Origin: an uncultured Bacteroidales bacterium | GTDB lineage: Bacteria; Bacteroidota; Bacteroidia; Bacteroidales; UBA4417 | DNA length: 64,000 nt | Assembly: GCA_903879715.1 (NCBI GenBank) | Contig: CAIRMR010000005.1 | Location: 1 to 64,000, forward strand | Direction: 5' to 3' | Shown: positions 54,481-63,267 of the stretch, in pieces | Position numbering within the stretch: position 1 is the first letter of the stretch | Layout: the number at the start of each line of letters is the position of its first letter | The notes under the pieces: model-generated | Seen by the model: the letters and a program-made list of their open reading frames with translations, nothing else | Databases searched by the model: none | What the model was told of the DNA's origin: nothing | Position numbers and translations under genes: made by a program

Positions 54481-54981
54481 TCAGATTTTCACTTTCTTTA
54501 ACCTTTCTACAATTTCAAAAACTGCCGGACAGGTTGACATATTTTTCAACGTAATATCCAGCACCTGGTGCATCTTTCGCTGGTCGGTATGTGGGTATTC
54601 GCGACATGCACGCGGGCGGTCTTCATAAATTTTGCATGTATTATCTTCGGCCAGAAATACACAAGGCATAGTACTAAAAACGAAATCATCATCCTCGTCC
54701 ATCCGAAGGTATTTTTGTTCAAACTCTGAAGGTTTTATTCTTAAAGCCCCGGAAATACGACGAATATCGGTACTATTTAATTTTGGCCCCAGCGATTTAC
54801 AGCAGTTCCCACAATCGAGGCAGTTTACTTCTGAAAATACTTCTTCATGAAGTTTTTGAAATGCCTCATCTACTTTTCCGGGAGGTTTGGCAGCAACCTG
54901 CCTAAAAAACGTAGCATTGTCCTTTTTGTTTTTAAAAGCAAGTGCTTTTATATCGGCAATAATTTGCTTGGTAATTTCCAT
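54481..54981 (-). CDS. YkgJ-family cysteine cluster protein
   Basis: A 166-residue protein with the zinc/iron chelating cysteine set of the YkgJ family: CLDCGNCCKSLGP (C54, C57, C60, C61), then PCVFLAEDNTCKIYEDRPRACREYP. It is a soluble, cysteine-rich protein of unknown role, probably metal binding. Alone on the minus strand. Confidence 0.85.
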   Translation of the reverse strand: MEITKQIIADIKALAFKNKKDNATFFRQVAAKPPGKVDEAFQKLHEEVFSEVNCLDCGNCCKSLGPKLNSTDIRRISGALRIKPSEFEQKYLRMDEDDDFVFSTMPCVFLAEDNTCKIYEDRPRACREYPHTDQRKMHQVLDITLKNMSTCPAVFEIVERLKKVKI

Positions 54982-55106
54982 AATTAATTTTGCAGTCGTA
55001 TGCTGGCTAAAAAAGTTTCAGGTTTGAGAAAACCCTGTTTGCTCTGCTGTTATGATATTCAATTGTTAATTCCTTTTATCTCAAATTCTGACAATTGACT
55101 CCTCCC

Positions 55107-55853
55107 CTACACTATTCCTCTTTCCTTCTTGATTTTCTCATAAGCCGCATTTAGTTCCTGGAATTTGGCATTTGCTGCTTTCTGAACATCATCACCGAGG
55201 TGAGCCAGACGATCTGGATGATATTTAAGCGCCATACGGCGGTACGCTTTTTTCAGTTCTTCGGGAGATGCATCGGGAGTAACTTCGAGAATACGGTATG
55301 CACTTGTTGTATCTCTCACAAACATGGCCTTAATACTCTCAAAATCAGTGTTACTGATTCCTAGTATTCCGCCAATACGTGTAATTATGTTTAATTCGGC
55401 TGCATGTACTTGCGCATCAGCAGCAGCTAATCCAAATAGGAAATGCATTAATTGAAGACGTGAAGGGTATTCCATATATTGTTTTATCTGAACACCAACC
55501 TGCTGAAGGTCATAATCTTTTTTTAGAAGTTCGCGAAGGATAAGGAGTTGCCTTTCAGCTTCATCTGTTCCAAACTGCTGGAGCAGGAAACGTTTTACAA
55601 AATCAAGTTCGGAACGAAGGATTTTCTCATCCGATTTCATTACTGCTGAAGCCAAAATAAGCAGGCTCAGGATAAAATCATTCGGAGTAGTCTGGGGCGT
55701 ATTAAAATTAGGCCGTTGCTGTGGTTCATACGCATACACTCCGCTTTGCATCCCATCGATCATTGATCCAAGCGCGAAACCAAGAAGCGCGCCAATCGGT
55801 CCGCCTGCCGCCCATCCTATACCACCACCAAGCCATTTAAGAAATTTTGCCAT
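55107..55853 (-). CDS. TerB- and J-domain protein (DjlA-like)
   Basis: A 248-residue protein. Residues 1-35 are a glycine-rich hydrophobic stretch, a possible membrane anchor. A TerB-like helical domain (about 58-170) and a J-domain (about 183-245, HPD at 212-214) follow. It resembles DjlA, a membrane-bound co-chaperone of DnaK. An exact -7 box lies 20 bases upstream. Confidence 0.85.
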   Translation of the reverse strand: MAKFLKWLGGGIGWAAGGPIGALLGFALGSMIDGMQSGVYAYEPQQRPNFNTPQTTPNDFILSLLILASAVMKSDEKILRSELDFVKRFLLQQFGTDEAERQLLILRELLKKDYDLQQVGVQIKQYMEYPSRLQLMHFLFGLAAADAQVHAAELNIITRIGGILGISNTDFESIKAMFVRDTTSAYRILEVTPDASPEELKKAYRRMALKYHPDRLAHLGDDVQKAANAKFQELNAAYEKIKKERGIV

Positions 55854-55872
55854 TGCTTTTTAAATTGAGGCA

Positions 55873-55880
55873 CAAAAGTA
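55873..55880 (-). promoter_or_regulatory. -7 promoter box for the TerB/J-domain gene
   Basis: Minus-strand TACTTTTG, an exact match, 20 bases before the start codon. Confidence 0.5.
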
Positions 55881-55974
55881 AAGAATATCCTCAGATTTAA
55901 TGGGATTTAGCTTTTACTAAAGCTGCACTTTTAAGACACCTTAACAAATGCATCAGACACAGGCACCCGGAATC

Positions 55975-56745
55975 CTAATTTTCTTTCATTTTCTTTAAAC
56001 TTTCGTAATCAACATTAGGTAACAAATATGAATTTGTCAAGAAATACTCCAGCTTGTAATCAAGAAGCTTTATGAGTCCTGTTTTGATAACCGGTAGCAT
56101 TTCCTGGTCAATTAACAAATTCTGTCGGGAGAATTGATAATCATGTATTGGCAACAAATAATCCATTCCTCTCCAATCGTAATCCACAACTTCTGAATTT
56201 GCTGTTCTTAAAGCGGTAAACCTTGTGGTACTAAATACTGCCACCCAGCTTTTTGCAGGGTTTCCCCGGGTATATAACCCACACGACCGAAGTTTCTGCT
56301 TTTTTGTGTCCATTATGTCATCCTCTTCACCCGATTCAACAAAGATCACGAAATCATATTCGTTTTTGAGCCCCAAAATCCAAGATTTGACATCATTACT
56401 ATTCAATAAATTATAAATACTTCCATTTGCGGGGATCAGTTTATCGGGCGCGGATAGTAAACTAACCGTGTATCTTGTTGACAATACACGCGTAAGTTCC
56501 TGTTCGATATATTTTTTGCAGTTAAACCGGCAGTCGAAGGTGTCGGATTTATCTTTAAAAACAGTAAAGCCAACATGTTTGTAAATAAGGTTCGAATCCG
56601 CCAGATCAATAACTGCGATGCGGGAAGGTTGTTGCGCAAAAGTTTTTTCAACCTGAAAAAGGAGGAAAACTAAAACGGCAGGTATACAGAAGCGAATGAT
56701 TGTTCTATTCAATTTGAATTTTATAAGGTATTTATCCATTTCCAT
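55975..56745 (-). CDS. Hypothetical secreted protein (256 residues)
   Basis: Not recognised. A signal peptide or membrane anchor (about 15-38, ending FAQ) is followed by a soluble domain with motifs RIAVIDLADSNLIYKHVGF and EYDFVIFVESGEEDDI. Residues 72-78 hold CRFNCKK and C152 is in RSCGLYT, possible disulfides. It follows the multi-span membrane protein by 21 bases on the same strand, so the two are probably one operon. Confidence 0.55.
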   Translation of the reverse strand: MEMDKYLIKFKLNRTIIRFCIPAVLVFLLFQVEKTFAQQPSRIAVIDLADSNLIYKHVGFTVFKDKSDTFDCRFNCKKYIEQELTRVLSTRYTVSLLSAPDKLIPANGSIYNLLNSNDVKSWILGLKNEYDFVIFVESGEEDDIMDTKKQKLRSCGLYTRGNPAKSWVAVFSTTRFTALRTANSEVVDYDWRGMDYLLPIHDYQFSRQNLLIDQEMLPVIKTGLIKLLDYKLEYFLTNSYLLPNVDYESLKKMKEN

Positions 56746-56766
56746 GATTGTTTTGCTAATTTTTTT

Positions 56767-57801
56767 TTACGATTTAATTGAAATTAGTTTATCCGTAATA
56801 GTCGAAAACCAAATCGCAAAAACCGGTGTGGCTAGATATAACATCCGTGCAATGTCGGATGAAATAACAATATGTACCAAAACGATGAACAAAAATACCA
56901 GCAGAAATAAAGTAGTTTTTTGTTTTAATGCCATTCGTATTCTACTATTCAGTGCGAAAATAAAAAGCAGGCCCCAAACACCGAATACAGAAACTATCCC
57001 ATAAATACCTTTGAATGAGAACAACAGTTTTAAAGAAACAAATATATTATTTAGGTGCGCAAAATCATTTTTAAGGCCTAAGCCAAAAGTCGCATGGCTA
57101 AACATATCCAGGTAATACCGGAATGAAAAAACTAATATCCCCGAAACCGCAAATAAAAATAGCTGTTTCCATTTATTAATGGATGAGAAAAAGAATAGTA
57201 AAGGCGCGATAAATATGAAAGACTCCTTTGCCCAGGGACCTATAAATATTGCCAATAGTATAAGCTTTGAATTTTTTGTTTTTATACCCAGTAACGTCAT
57301 AGCTGCAACAACAAGGTATAAGCTGTCTACTCCTGGCAACCCTGCATAATAGGCTGTCCACCTGCAAGTTAACACGCTTAAAAGCCCGATAATTGCCGCC
57401 AGACGGGAAGATCCGAATTCTTTACACAAATGATACACAAGCATTCCGAAAACCGACATAAACATGGAGTTTACAATCAGGAAACTCATGCACATCGAAA
57501 AATCGGGTCCGGGGAAGGACTGAGGAGCGATACATGAAAACACCGGCCCAAAAATATAATTAACACCGGATACCAGGAAAGGAATTATAACCCTGTATTT
57601 TCTGATCGGGCTTTGGTCAAAATCAAAATTGGCCAGGCCCAGGTAGGTTTTAAGATCAGGATTGGCAATTGTATCATAATTATACGAATCGAACAAGGCA
57701 TAAGCCGGCCCAAAAATCACAGCAAAGCAAAACAAAAATAATACAAGGTTTTGAACCCATGTTTTATCCTGATATCTTAATAAGTTAAGTTCATATTTCA
57801 T
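56767..57801 (-). CDS. Multi-span membrane protein, GT-C-like
   Basis: A 344-residue membrane protein with about nine predicted helices. Features: WTAYYAGLPGVDSLYLVVAA (about 148-167) and IGPWAKESFIF, then FSFRYYLDMFSHATFGLGLK. The pattern recalls GT-C or DUF2029-type transferases that use lipid-linked sugars, without a clear DXD motif in the first loop. Not identified with certainty. First gene of the operon with the secreted protein at 55975. Confidence 0.5.
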   Translation of the reverse strand: MKYELNLLRYQDKTWVQNLVLFLFCFAVIFGPAYALFDSYNYDTIANPDLKTYLGLANFDFDQSPIRKYRVIIPFLVSGVNYIFGPVFSCIAPQSFPGPDFSMCMSFLIVNSMFMSVFGMLVYHLCKEFGSSRLAAIIGLLSVLTCRWTAYYAGLPGVDSLYLVVAAMTLLGIKTKNSKLILLAIFIGPWAKESFIFIAPLLFFFSSINKWKQLFLFAVSGILVFSFRYYLDMFSHATFGLGLKNDFAHLNNIFVSLKLLFSFKGIYGIVSVFGVWGLLFIFALNSRIRMALKQKTTLFLLVFLFIVLVHIVISSDIARMLYLATPVFAIWFSTITDKLISIKS

Positions 57802-58126
57802 ATAGGGACTATTCTGTTTTAAAAATGGCTGCCAATGGTTGCTACCAGGAAAAGTATCGGTTTATATTTCTGTGGAATGAAACTGTAATGTTGCTGGATT
57901 CTTTCTGTCAACCACTATGAAAGAATTTGAATGCGATACCTGCAATAACTATCAGATTCCAAATTCATAATTTCCCAATAAATTCCCGTCACTAACCGAA
58001 AATTTAAACCACATCAAATTAACGAAAAATAGGCATACCAAAATAGTCCGTTAAAAAGCCTTAAAAAGCCAAGGGAACTATTGCCGGAAAAATGAAATTT
58101 TAGCCTTAGCTCATGCGGTTAAATAA
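57802..58126. other. Intergenic region, nothing recognised
   Basis: An AT-rich 325-base stretch upstream of the multi-span membrane gene and downstream of the small one. It contains a short CCTTAAAAAGCC repeat (58044-58063). No gene, RNA or clear promoter seen. Confidence 0.4.
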
Positions 58127-58510
58127 TCATGAAAGCTTTTTGATAATCCAGCTTGCAACAAATGCTTCCAAAATGCTTAATGGAATTGCATACACTAAAA
58201 GGCCATAAGGCAATACTCCCAGATTACCAAGTACAAACCACATCAGTACAAAACCCACAAACCATGAAAGCAGGGCTGTTTGAAATAAAGTAAATTTCTT
58301 TGAAATAATAAATATAGCTATGGCAAACATCAATGACCAGATTCCCCATACAGCGCCATTTACAGGTTCTGAAGGGAAAGTAAGTCCAAGACCGATGTAA
58401 TGATTGGTCCAGAAAGATTTTACAATAAATTCATTCCGTACAAATTCCGAAATACTGATCCAGAGAGTTGCTGCAAGGATTGGAAGAATAATGTTTCTAA
58501 AATATTTCAT
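58127..58510 (-). CDS. Small four-helix membrane protein
   Basis: A 127-residue membrane protein with four predicted helices (about 7-25, 50-70, 77-98, 102-123). No named family; similar small Bacteroidota proteins of unknown function exist. Its WFVGFVLMWFVLGNLGVLPY core is well conserved-looking. Likely real, because the frame fits the whole length and has a proper ATG. Confidence 0.55.
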   Translation of the reverse strand: MKYFRNIILPILAATLWISISEFVRNEFIVKSFWTNHYIGLGLTFPSEPVNGAVWGIWSLMFAIAIFIISKKFTLFQTALLSWFVGFVLMWFVLGNLGVLPYGLLVYAIPLSILEAFVASWIIKKLS

Positions 58511-58636
58511 GGTTTTTGCTTTTTGTGGATAAAACTAATGAAAGTTCAACAATTAAATAATCCGGAATTATTTCTCATTTTGAGTTTTCATCAAATCATA
58601 TTGTTTATAAAATCCTCTTTTAAAATAGAACATCTT

Positions 58637-60541
58637 TTATTTCTTTCCACCGGAATAATAGTATCTCCAGTCGAAACCAAGTTTTAAGCCTATCATCCAG
58701 ACTGATTTTAATTTAGTGGCTTCCACTTCCGGATGAGTGACCATGGTAACTTTTCCGGGAATATCAACCGCTGTATGAAGTTGAATCACAAGACTTGCGC
58801 TTTGCTTCCGGGAGAAAGTCCTGATGGGCCTGTATTCAAAGAATGGGAAATCGAGTTTAGTGGAACGTACCGAAACTAATGCCCAGGGATCTGAACCCAA
58901 CCTGTCATCAGGAACCAGGAAAGCATCGGCACCCTGGAGAGTGCCATATAAATATACTCCAATTTCCCGCCCTAAGATAAATTGAAACTTGCCCGCGGAT
59001 GTTATTATTCCGGCCTGCCAGGGAATTAATCCTCCCTGGGCTGCAGTGGAAACCATTTTATTAAATGATTTTGGCGCGAAAAAGTAAAGGAAAGGACCCG
59101 CAACCAAAAGATCGCCGGGTATCACATAAAAAGGCATCCGAATTCGGGCATACAGAGCCTCCCGCGACGGAATAGCCGAAAGTATAGAGCCAAACTGATT
59201 GTATCCCGGGTCACTTTCTATTTTTATGGATGAAGCACCATCCTGTCTCCAACCCAGGTCAAGAAATACAAGACCGTCGCCGGATTCATTTAGCACACCA
59301 TCCAAACCCAGGCCCATATGAACCGCAAATTCCAGTCCGGGAATAACACCGCTACGAGTCTGACTTTCACCAAAACCACCGGAAACCAACGAAAAATTAC
59401 CTGCAGGCGCAATGCCTATAAAAGGTCCCAATTGTGATCGGAAACGGGGAATTTCACCAAGTCCGGTAGCAAGTCCGGGAACAGGAGTAGTGATCAGAAT
59501 ATCTTCATATATGATTTTAAAAGCTGTATCAATTTTACGCGGCGGCGTTATATTTGCTTTTGCTATATTAAAAGTATCGGGAACAAATACCTTTGCCTGA
59601 TCATTATATATCATCAGCCTTTTGCTGCTTCGGGTAGCTTCCAGCACTTGCACAAGACTCATTAAAACGGTATTGGCCGCTGTTTCCGCATCAGAAGATC
59701 GCAAGTAAGCATCGCCGGTAAGTACCATCCGCTTTCCATTCCAGGTTATAACTTCAAGCCCATGCTCGTCGTAATAATCGTGGGTACCTTTTCTCACGGC
59801 TGCGATTCCCCAAATTCCGGCAACATGTCCGGCAGAAAAACCGTCTTCCAGGAAATGCAAAGCAAAAGCTTCATCGGCCAGCATAGCCAGGGCAAGTGTT
59901 GATTGCTGCTCCGGGGAAAGGCTTTCAGTTGCAAGTCTTCGGGCTTTTAATATAGCACTGGTGTGGTACCAGGTGTAAGTTCCGATGAGGTTTACCTCAG
60001 AACCTTCCTTATAACAAGTGGCAAAATAATCATTTGCTGATGTATTCACATCAGGCCGGGCAAGCATAAAGTGCACATTGTTCGACCCGGCCCGCGAAAC
60101 ATATAGAGGGTCAACCCGGAGCAAACGCAAATCCGAATCCCTTAGCTCACCCTCGCGTTCACTCCTGTTTTTTGAGGCAGCAATTCCATTTTTAAGCCTG
60201 GCAGCCACATCGGCAACATCAAGTATCCAATCAGTGTTTAGAATAGTGTGCAACATATCTTCCGCTGAAGTGGAATGGTCACCCGCAATAGCAGGGAAAG
60301 CAGCATAATCGAGGTATTTCGGATGCTCATTTTGGGTAGCATCGGCAACCAAAACATCCAACCTGTTTTCATAACCTTTACGTGCTAATTTCCAAAGTTG
60401 ATCGAGAACTACCCTTTGGGAAGAATCCAGTTTCTGAATGGCAAGCAGTGTAATATCCCTGTGTTCGGGATAAACCCAGGCATGGCTATTAAAGGCAAAG
60501 GAAAATACTATCAGAATAATCAGGGCTGGCTTTTTAACCAT
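58637..60541 (-). CDS. Zinc phospholipase C / S1-P1-like protein with C-terminal barrel-like part
   Basis: A 634-residue precursor with a signal peptide (1-21, ending SHA) so that the mature protein begins at W22, as in zinc phospholipase C and S1/P1 nuclease. Candidate metal ligands: W22, H27, H156, H193, H229-x3-D233-x5-H239 (HFLEDGFSAGH) and GTHDYYDEH at 252-260. Residues about 370-634 have alternating hydrophobic strands (LYARIRMPFYVIPGDLLVAG, YLYGTLQGADAF, WMIGLKLGFDWRYYY) that look like an outer-membrane beta-barrel. The combination is unusual and may be a surface or periplasmic lipase or nuclease anchored by a barrel. Function unknown. Confidence 0.65.
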   Translation of the reverse strand: MVKKPALIILIVFSFAFNSHAWVYPEHRDITLLAIQKLDSSQRVVLDQLWKLARKGYENRLDVLVADATQNEHPKYLDYAAFPAIAGDHSTSAEDMLHTILNTDWILDVADVAARLKNGIAASKNRSEREGELRDSDLRLLRVDPLYVSRAGSNNVHFMLARPDVNTSANDYFATCYKEGSEVNLIGTYTWYHTSAILKARRLATESLSPEQQSTLALAMLADEAFALHFLEDGFSAGHVAGIWGIAAVRKGTHDYYDEHGLEVITWNGKRMVLTGDAYLRSSDAETAANTVLMSLVQVLEATRSSKRLMIYNDQAKVFVPDTFNIAKANITPPRKIDTAFKIIYEDILITTPVPGLATGLGEIPRFRSQLGPFIGIAPAGNFSLVSGGFGESQTRSGVIPGLEFAVHMGLGLDGVLNESGDGLVFLDLGWRQDGASSIKIESDPGYNQFGSILSAIPSREALYARIRMPFYVIPGDLLVAGPFLYFFAPKSFNKMVSTAAQGGLIPWQAGIITSAGKFQFILGREIGVYLYGTLQGADAFLVPDDRLGSDPWALVSVRSTKLDFPFFEYRPIRTFSRKQSASLVIQLHTAVDIPGKVTMVTHPEVEATKLKSVWMIGLKLGFDWRYYYSGGKK

Positions 60542-60582
60542 GGGCTGAAGGTTTGATATGTATGATATAGACTAATGGCCAG

Positions 60583-60681
60583 ATGAAACGAGCCATGCCA
60601 ATAATTTGTCTCACAGAGCGATGATTATTTCCATGGCGAGTTCCATGTGACCCGTAAAAAAATAAATAATAACACATGAAA
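60583..60681. mobile_element. 94-bp hairpin repeat element, copy 2
   Basis: The same sequence as at 18660-18759 (identical from ATGAAACGAGCCATG through GTGACCCGTAAAAAA) with a different A/T-rich tail. It is flanked by ATGAAA at 60583-60588 and 60676-60681. It lies between the phospholipase-like gene and the outer-membrane gene at 61114, so disrupts nothing that I can name. Confidence 0.8.
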
Positions 60682-61113
60682 TAGTTGAACTAAATTATGA
60701 AAAAATATAAACAATGTGATTTGAAAATTGTTTCGCAAAAAGATTTCATGAGAAATCAGCGAATTAAGTTTGGTTCAGAGGAATAAAACTGCTCAGGCAT
60801 GCGTCAAAAAAATGCTTCGGGCGCAAGACATGGTTACTTTCATTTTGCAACCCTGGATTGTTGTTATTTGATTTAAATATTATTAATTAGAGCCAATTAC
60901 CAGTTTAATGAGACATAAATACTCATCATCATTTTCTTAGTTTATTTATATAATTCCGAAAAAGGATGAACAATAGTATCAGATATGTGTTTTCAAGAAT
61001 TATTTAAATAATTCACGAAAACACTTTACAAACCTTTTAATGAATTTTCCCATTTTACAAGGCGGTATCCGAAAAGCCTGAATAAGAGTAGGAACAATAA
61101 ATCCAATTAAAGT
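60682..61113. other. Intergenic region, 430 bases
   Basis: Holds a 29-codon open frame at 60697-60786 (MKKYKQCDLKIVSQKDFMRN...) that may be a small gene or a decayed remnant, and no clear promoter. Nothing else is recognised. Confidence 0.35.
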
Positions 61114-61701
61114 ATGAAAAAACTACTTTCATTATCGATGATTATTTTTGCATCGGTGCAATTGTTTGCACAAGTGCAGTTTAATCCGCAGATCGGATTA
61201 ACTTTTATGAAATTCACCGATGCTCCCGCCGGAGTAACGTATGACGGCAAAGTCGGGATGAGTCTTGGTGCTGATTTAAGGTTCGGAGGGAAACTTCAAT
61301 TCCAGCCGGGAGTTCACTATGTTAACTCTGTAACTGCATATCAAGCGGAAGGTGAAGAGGCAACTTCAGGGGATGTTGTGTATAAAAGCCTTAAACTGAA
61401 AACACTTGTTGCCTATAATATTATAGATGCCAAACAATTCAAATTCAGGGCTAATTTTGGGCCTTCCTATGATTTTCTCCTGGGCGCAAAAGACAAGAAA
61501 TCGGGAGATAACATAAAAAGTGATTTTAAAAATGGCACTTTTTTCCTACAGGGTGGCCTGGGTGTTGATATTCTTTTCTTAACAGCCGATTTGGGTTATG
61601 CACATGGATTGTCAAAAACTTTCGATTATGCAGATGCTCCTGACTCAAAAACAGCCGGAATATATTTTATTGTAGGAATTATCTTTGGCAAAGGGAAATA
61701 A
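61114..61701 (+). CDS. Outer membrane beta-barrel protein (PorT-like)
   Basis: A 195-residue precursor with a signal peptide (MKKLLSLSMIIFASVQLFAQ). The rest has alternating barrel strands (VQFNPQIGLTFMKFTDAP, MSLGADLRFGGKLQFQPGVH, YNIIDAKQFKFRANFGPSYD, GIYFIVGIIFGKGK) as in the OMP_b-brl_2 family, of which PorT is one member. Role unknown. Followed by a strong terminator. Confidence 0.75.
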   Translation: MKKLLSLSMIIFASVQLFAQVQFNPQIGLTFMKFTDAPAGVTYDGKVGMSLGADLRFGGKLQFQPGVHYVNSVTAYQAEGEEATSGDVVYKSLKLKTLVAYNIIDAKQFKFRANFGPSYDFLLGAKDKKSGDNIKSDFKNGTFFLQGGLGVDILFLTADLGYAHGLSKTFDYADAPDSKTAGIYFIVGIIFGKGK

Positions 61702-61722
61702 CGATAATACCAATCTTGTCAT

Positions 61723-61757
61723 AAGACTATTTCTATCTGGAAATAGTCTTTTTTTAT
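61723..61757 (+). terminator. Rho-independent terminator
   Basis: AAGACTATTTC (61723-61733) pairs with GAAATAGTCTT (61740-61750) and is followed by a T-run. Terminates the outer-membrane protein gene at 61114. Confidence 0.88.
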
Positions 61758-62111
61758 TCAAATTAAATACTTTCCAAATTTCACTTTTAGTACTTCGATC
61801 CTATTTACCTTCTCAATACCAAGAATATTTCCTGAAAAGCTATTGGTTTAGAAACCAAATTGCAATGTGATTTTTTGTCATTATTCAGAAAAGTTTTAAA
61901 TTTATGCTGGAATATGACTGATAGCGAATATTCAGATTCAGTACTGAAGTACAATTGATAAGTTCGAATACACAAAATTGTGCTTATTACTTATCCTAAA
62001 AAAAATGACAGGCTTCAAAATGATTAAAGAAACCAAACTCTAAATTTCATTAAAATAAAGCATGTTGATCACAATTCCGGTCTGGAAATTTAATCTTCAA
62101 ATTGACATACT
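61758..62111. other. Intergenic region, nothing recognised
   Basis: About 350 AT-rich bases with no open frame above chance length and no exact promoter box that I could fit to the gene at 62112. Confidence 0.4.
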
Positions 62112-63245
62112 ATGAGAAACAGGTTCCGCCATATTTTCTCTGCTCTTTTAGTGCGAAATCTACTTCATCTAAAAAAATTTATTTTCCTTTTTTCGTTTGT
62201 ACTCCTGTTTAACTTTTATAATGGCAGGGTTTACGCTCAGAATAGTTCTGATACAACTGCGATTAGCAAGCCTGCAGTAAAATATATCGAGAAGTTTGAT
62301 ACCATTATCAGCATTAAACTCAACGTCAATACCGAATTTGACGAATTTGAACAAAAGGGAGATAATTTTCATTGGGATCTTCGGCCAAATATCAGCCTAT
62401 CGACCAAGTTATCATTCAGTTACAGGTATATTTCATTTGGTATCGGATTTAAACCAAAGTTTATTCCGGGAAATAATGATAATGATATGCAGGGAAAAAC
62501 CAAAGCTTTGGGTTTTGGGCTAAATATTCTCACTATACATTGGATGCAGGAACTGCAATTTGCTTATGTTTCCGGCTTCTATATTTATAATTCCGAAGAC
62601 GCAATCCCCGGATGGATAAAGGGCCAGGACCCTTACTTTTTGCTTCCGGATCTGAAAGTAGCCATGCTCCGAGGTTCGACCGGGTATAAAATCAATAAAA
62701 ACTTTTCACTTAAGGCAGTCAGCAGCAAAACTGAAATCCAATTGAAAAGCTGCGGAAGTATTATCCCATACCTGACTTATAATTACAATGAAATTGATAA
62801 TAAAAGCAGTGATACCAGCCAGCATTCAAGCCAGAGATCACACAATCTTGATGTTGCGGCATCTCTAGGTTATATATACACCTTTGTAATCAAATCTAAA
62901 TTTTATGCAACCCTGGGATTGTTTCCGGGCATTGGTTTTCATCATGCAAACCTGCTGACACGTTACCCTGATGAGAACGTAAGAACAAAATACACTGATC
63001 CGCTGTATGAAATAAAGGAGACAATCGGTATAGGGTACAATTCGAAGAAATTTTATTCCGGGGCAGAGTTAACGGCAGAGCAATTTACGCACAATGATAA
63101 CCATTCATCTGTACAAACCAAGGCAACAAGGGGATATTTTCAGATTTTTATAGGTTACAGGTTTAACGCACCAAAATTCCTCAAACAAAAAGCTGATGAA
63201 GTTAAAAACTTAGCTCCAACACCCGTACAAAAATTTCTGAATTAA
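62112..63245 (+). CDS. DUF4421-type outer membrane protein
   Basis: A 377-residue precursor with an N-terminal hydrophobic segment (about 21-42, LKKFIFLFSFVLLFNFYNGR), cleaved probably near VYAQ, and a long beta-strand-rich region (YIEKFDTIISIKLNVNTEFD ... IKETIGIGYNSKKFYSGAEL ... GYFQIFIGYRFNAPKFLKQK). It is like the DUF4421 family of Bacteroidota outer membrane proteins, whose role is unknown. The 63268 pseudogene follows after 22 bases. Confidence 0.55.
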   Translation: MRNRFRHIFSALLVRNLLHLKKFIFLFSFVLLFNFYNGRVYAQNSSDTTAISKPAVKYIEKFDTIISIKLNVNTEFDEFEQKGDNFHWDLRPNISLSTKLSFSYRYISFGIGFKPKFIPGNNDNDMQGKTKALGFGLNILTIHWMQELQFAYVSGFYIYNSEDAIPGWIKGQDPYFLLPDLKVAMLRGSTGYKINKNFSLKAVSSKTEIQLKSCGSIIPYLTYNYNEIDNKSSDTSQHSSQRSHNLDVAASLGYIYTFVIKSKFYATLGLFPGIGFHHANLLTRYPDENVRTKYTDPLYEIKETIGIGYNSKKFYSGAELTAEQFTHNDNHSSVQTKATRGYFQIFIGYRFNAPKFLKQKADEVKNLAPTPVQKFLN

Positions 63246-63267
63246 TTACTACAAAAAGGTTGAAACC

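Noticed and set aside
54985-54992. TAATTTTG as a promoter on the plus strand
   Set aside because: The sequence lies over the start of a minus-strand gene and no plus-strand gene follows; AT-rich DNA gives such matches by chance.
60697-60786. 29-codon open frame as a small gene
   Set aside because: No ribosome-binding site, promoter or family match; kept only as part of the intergenic description.
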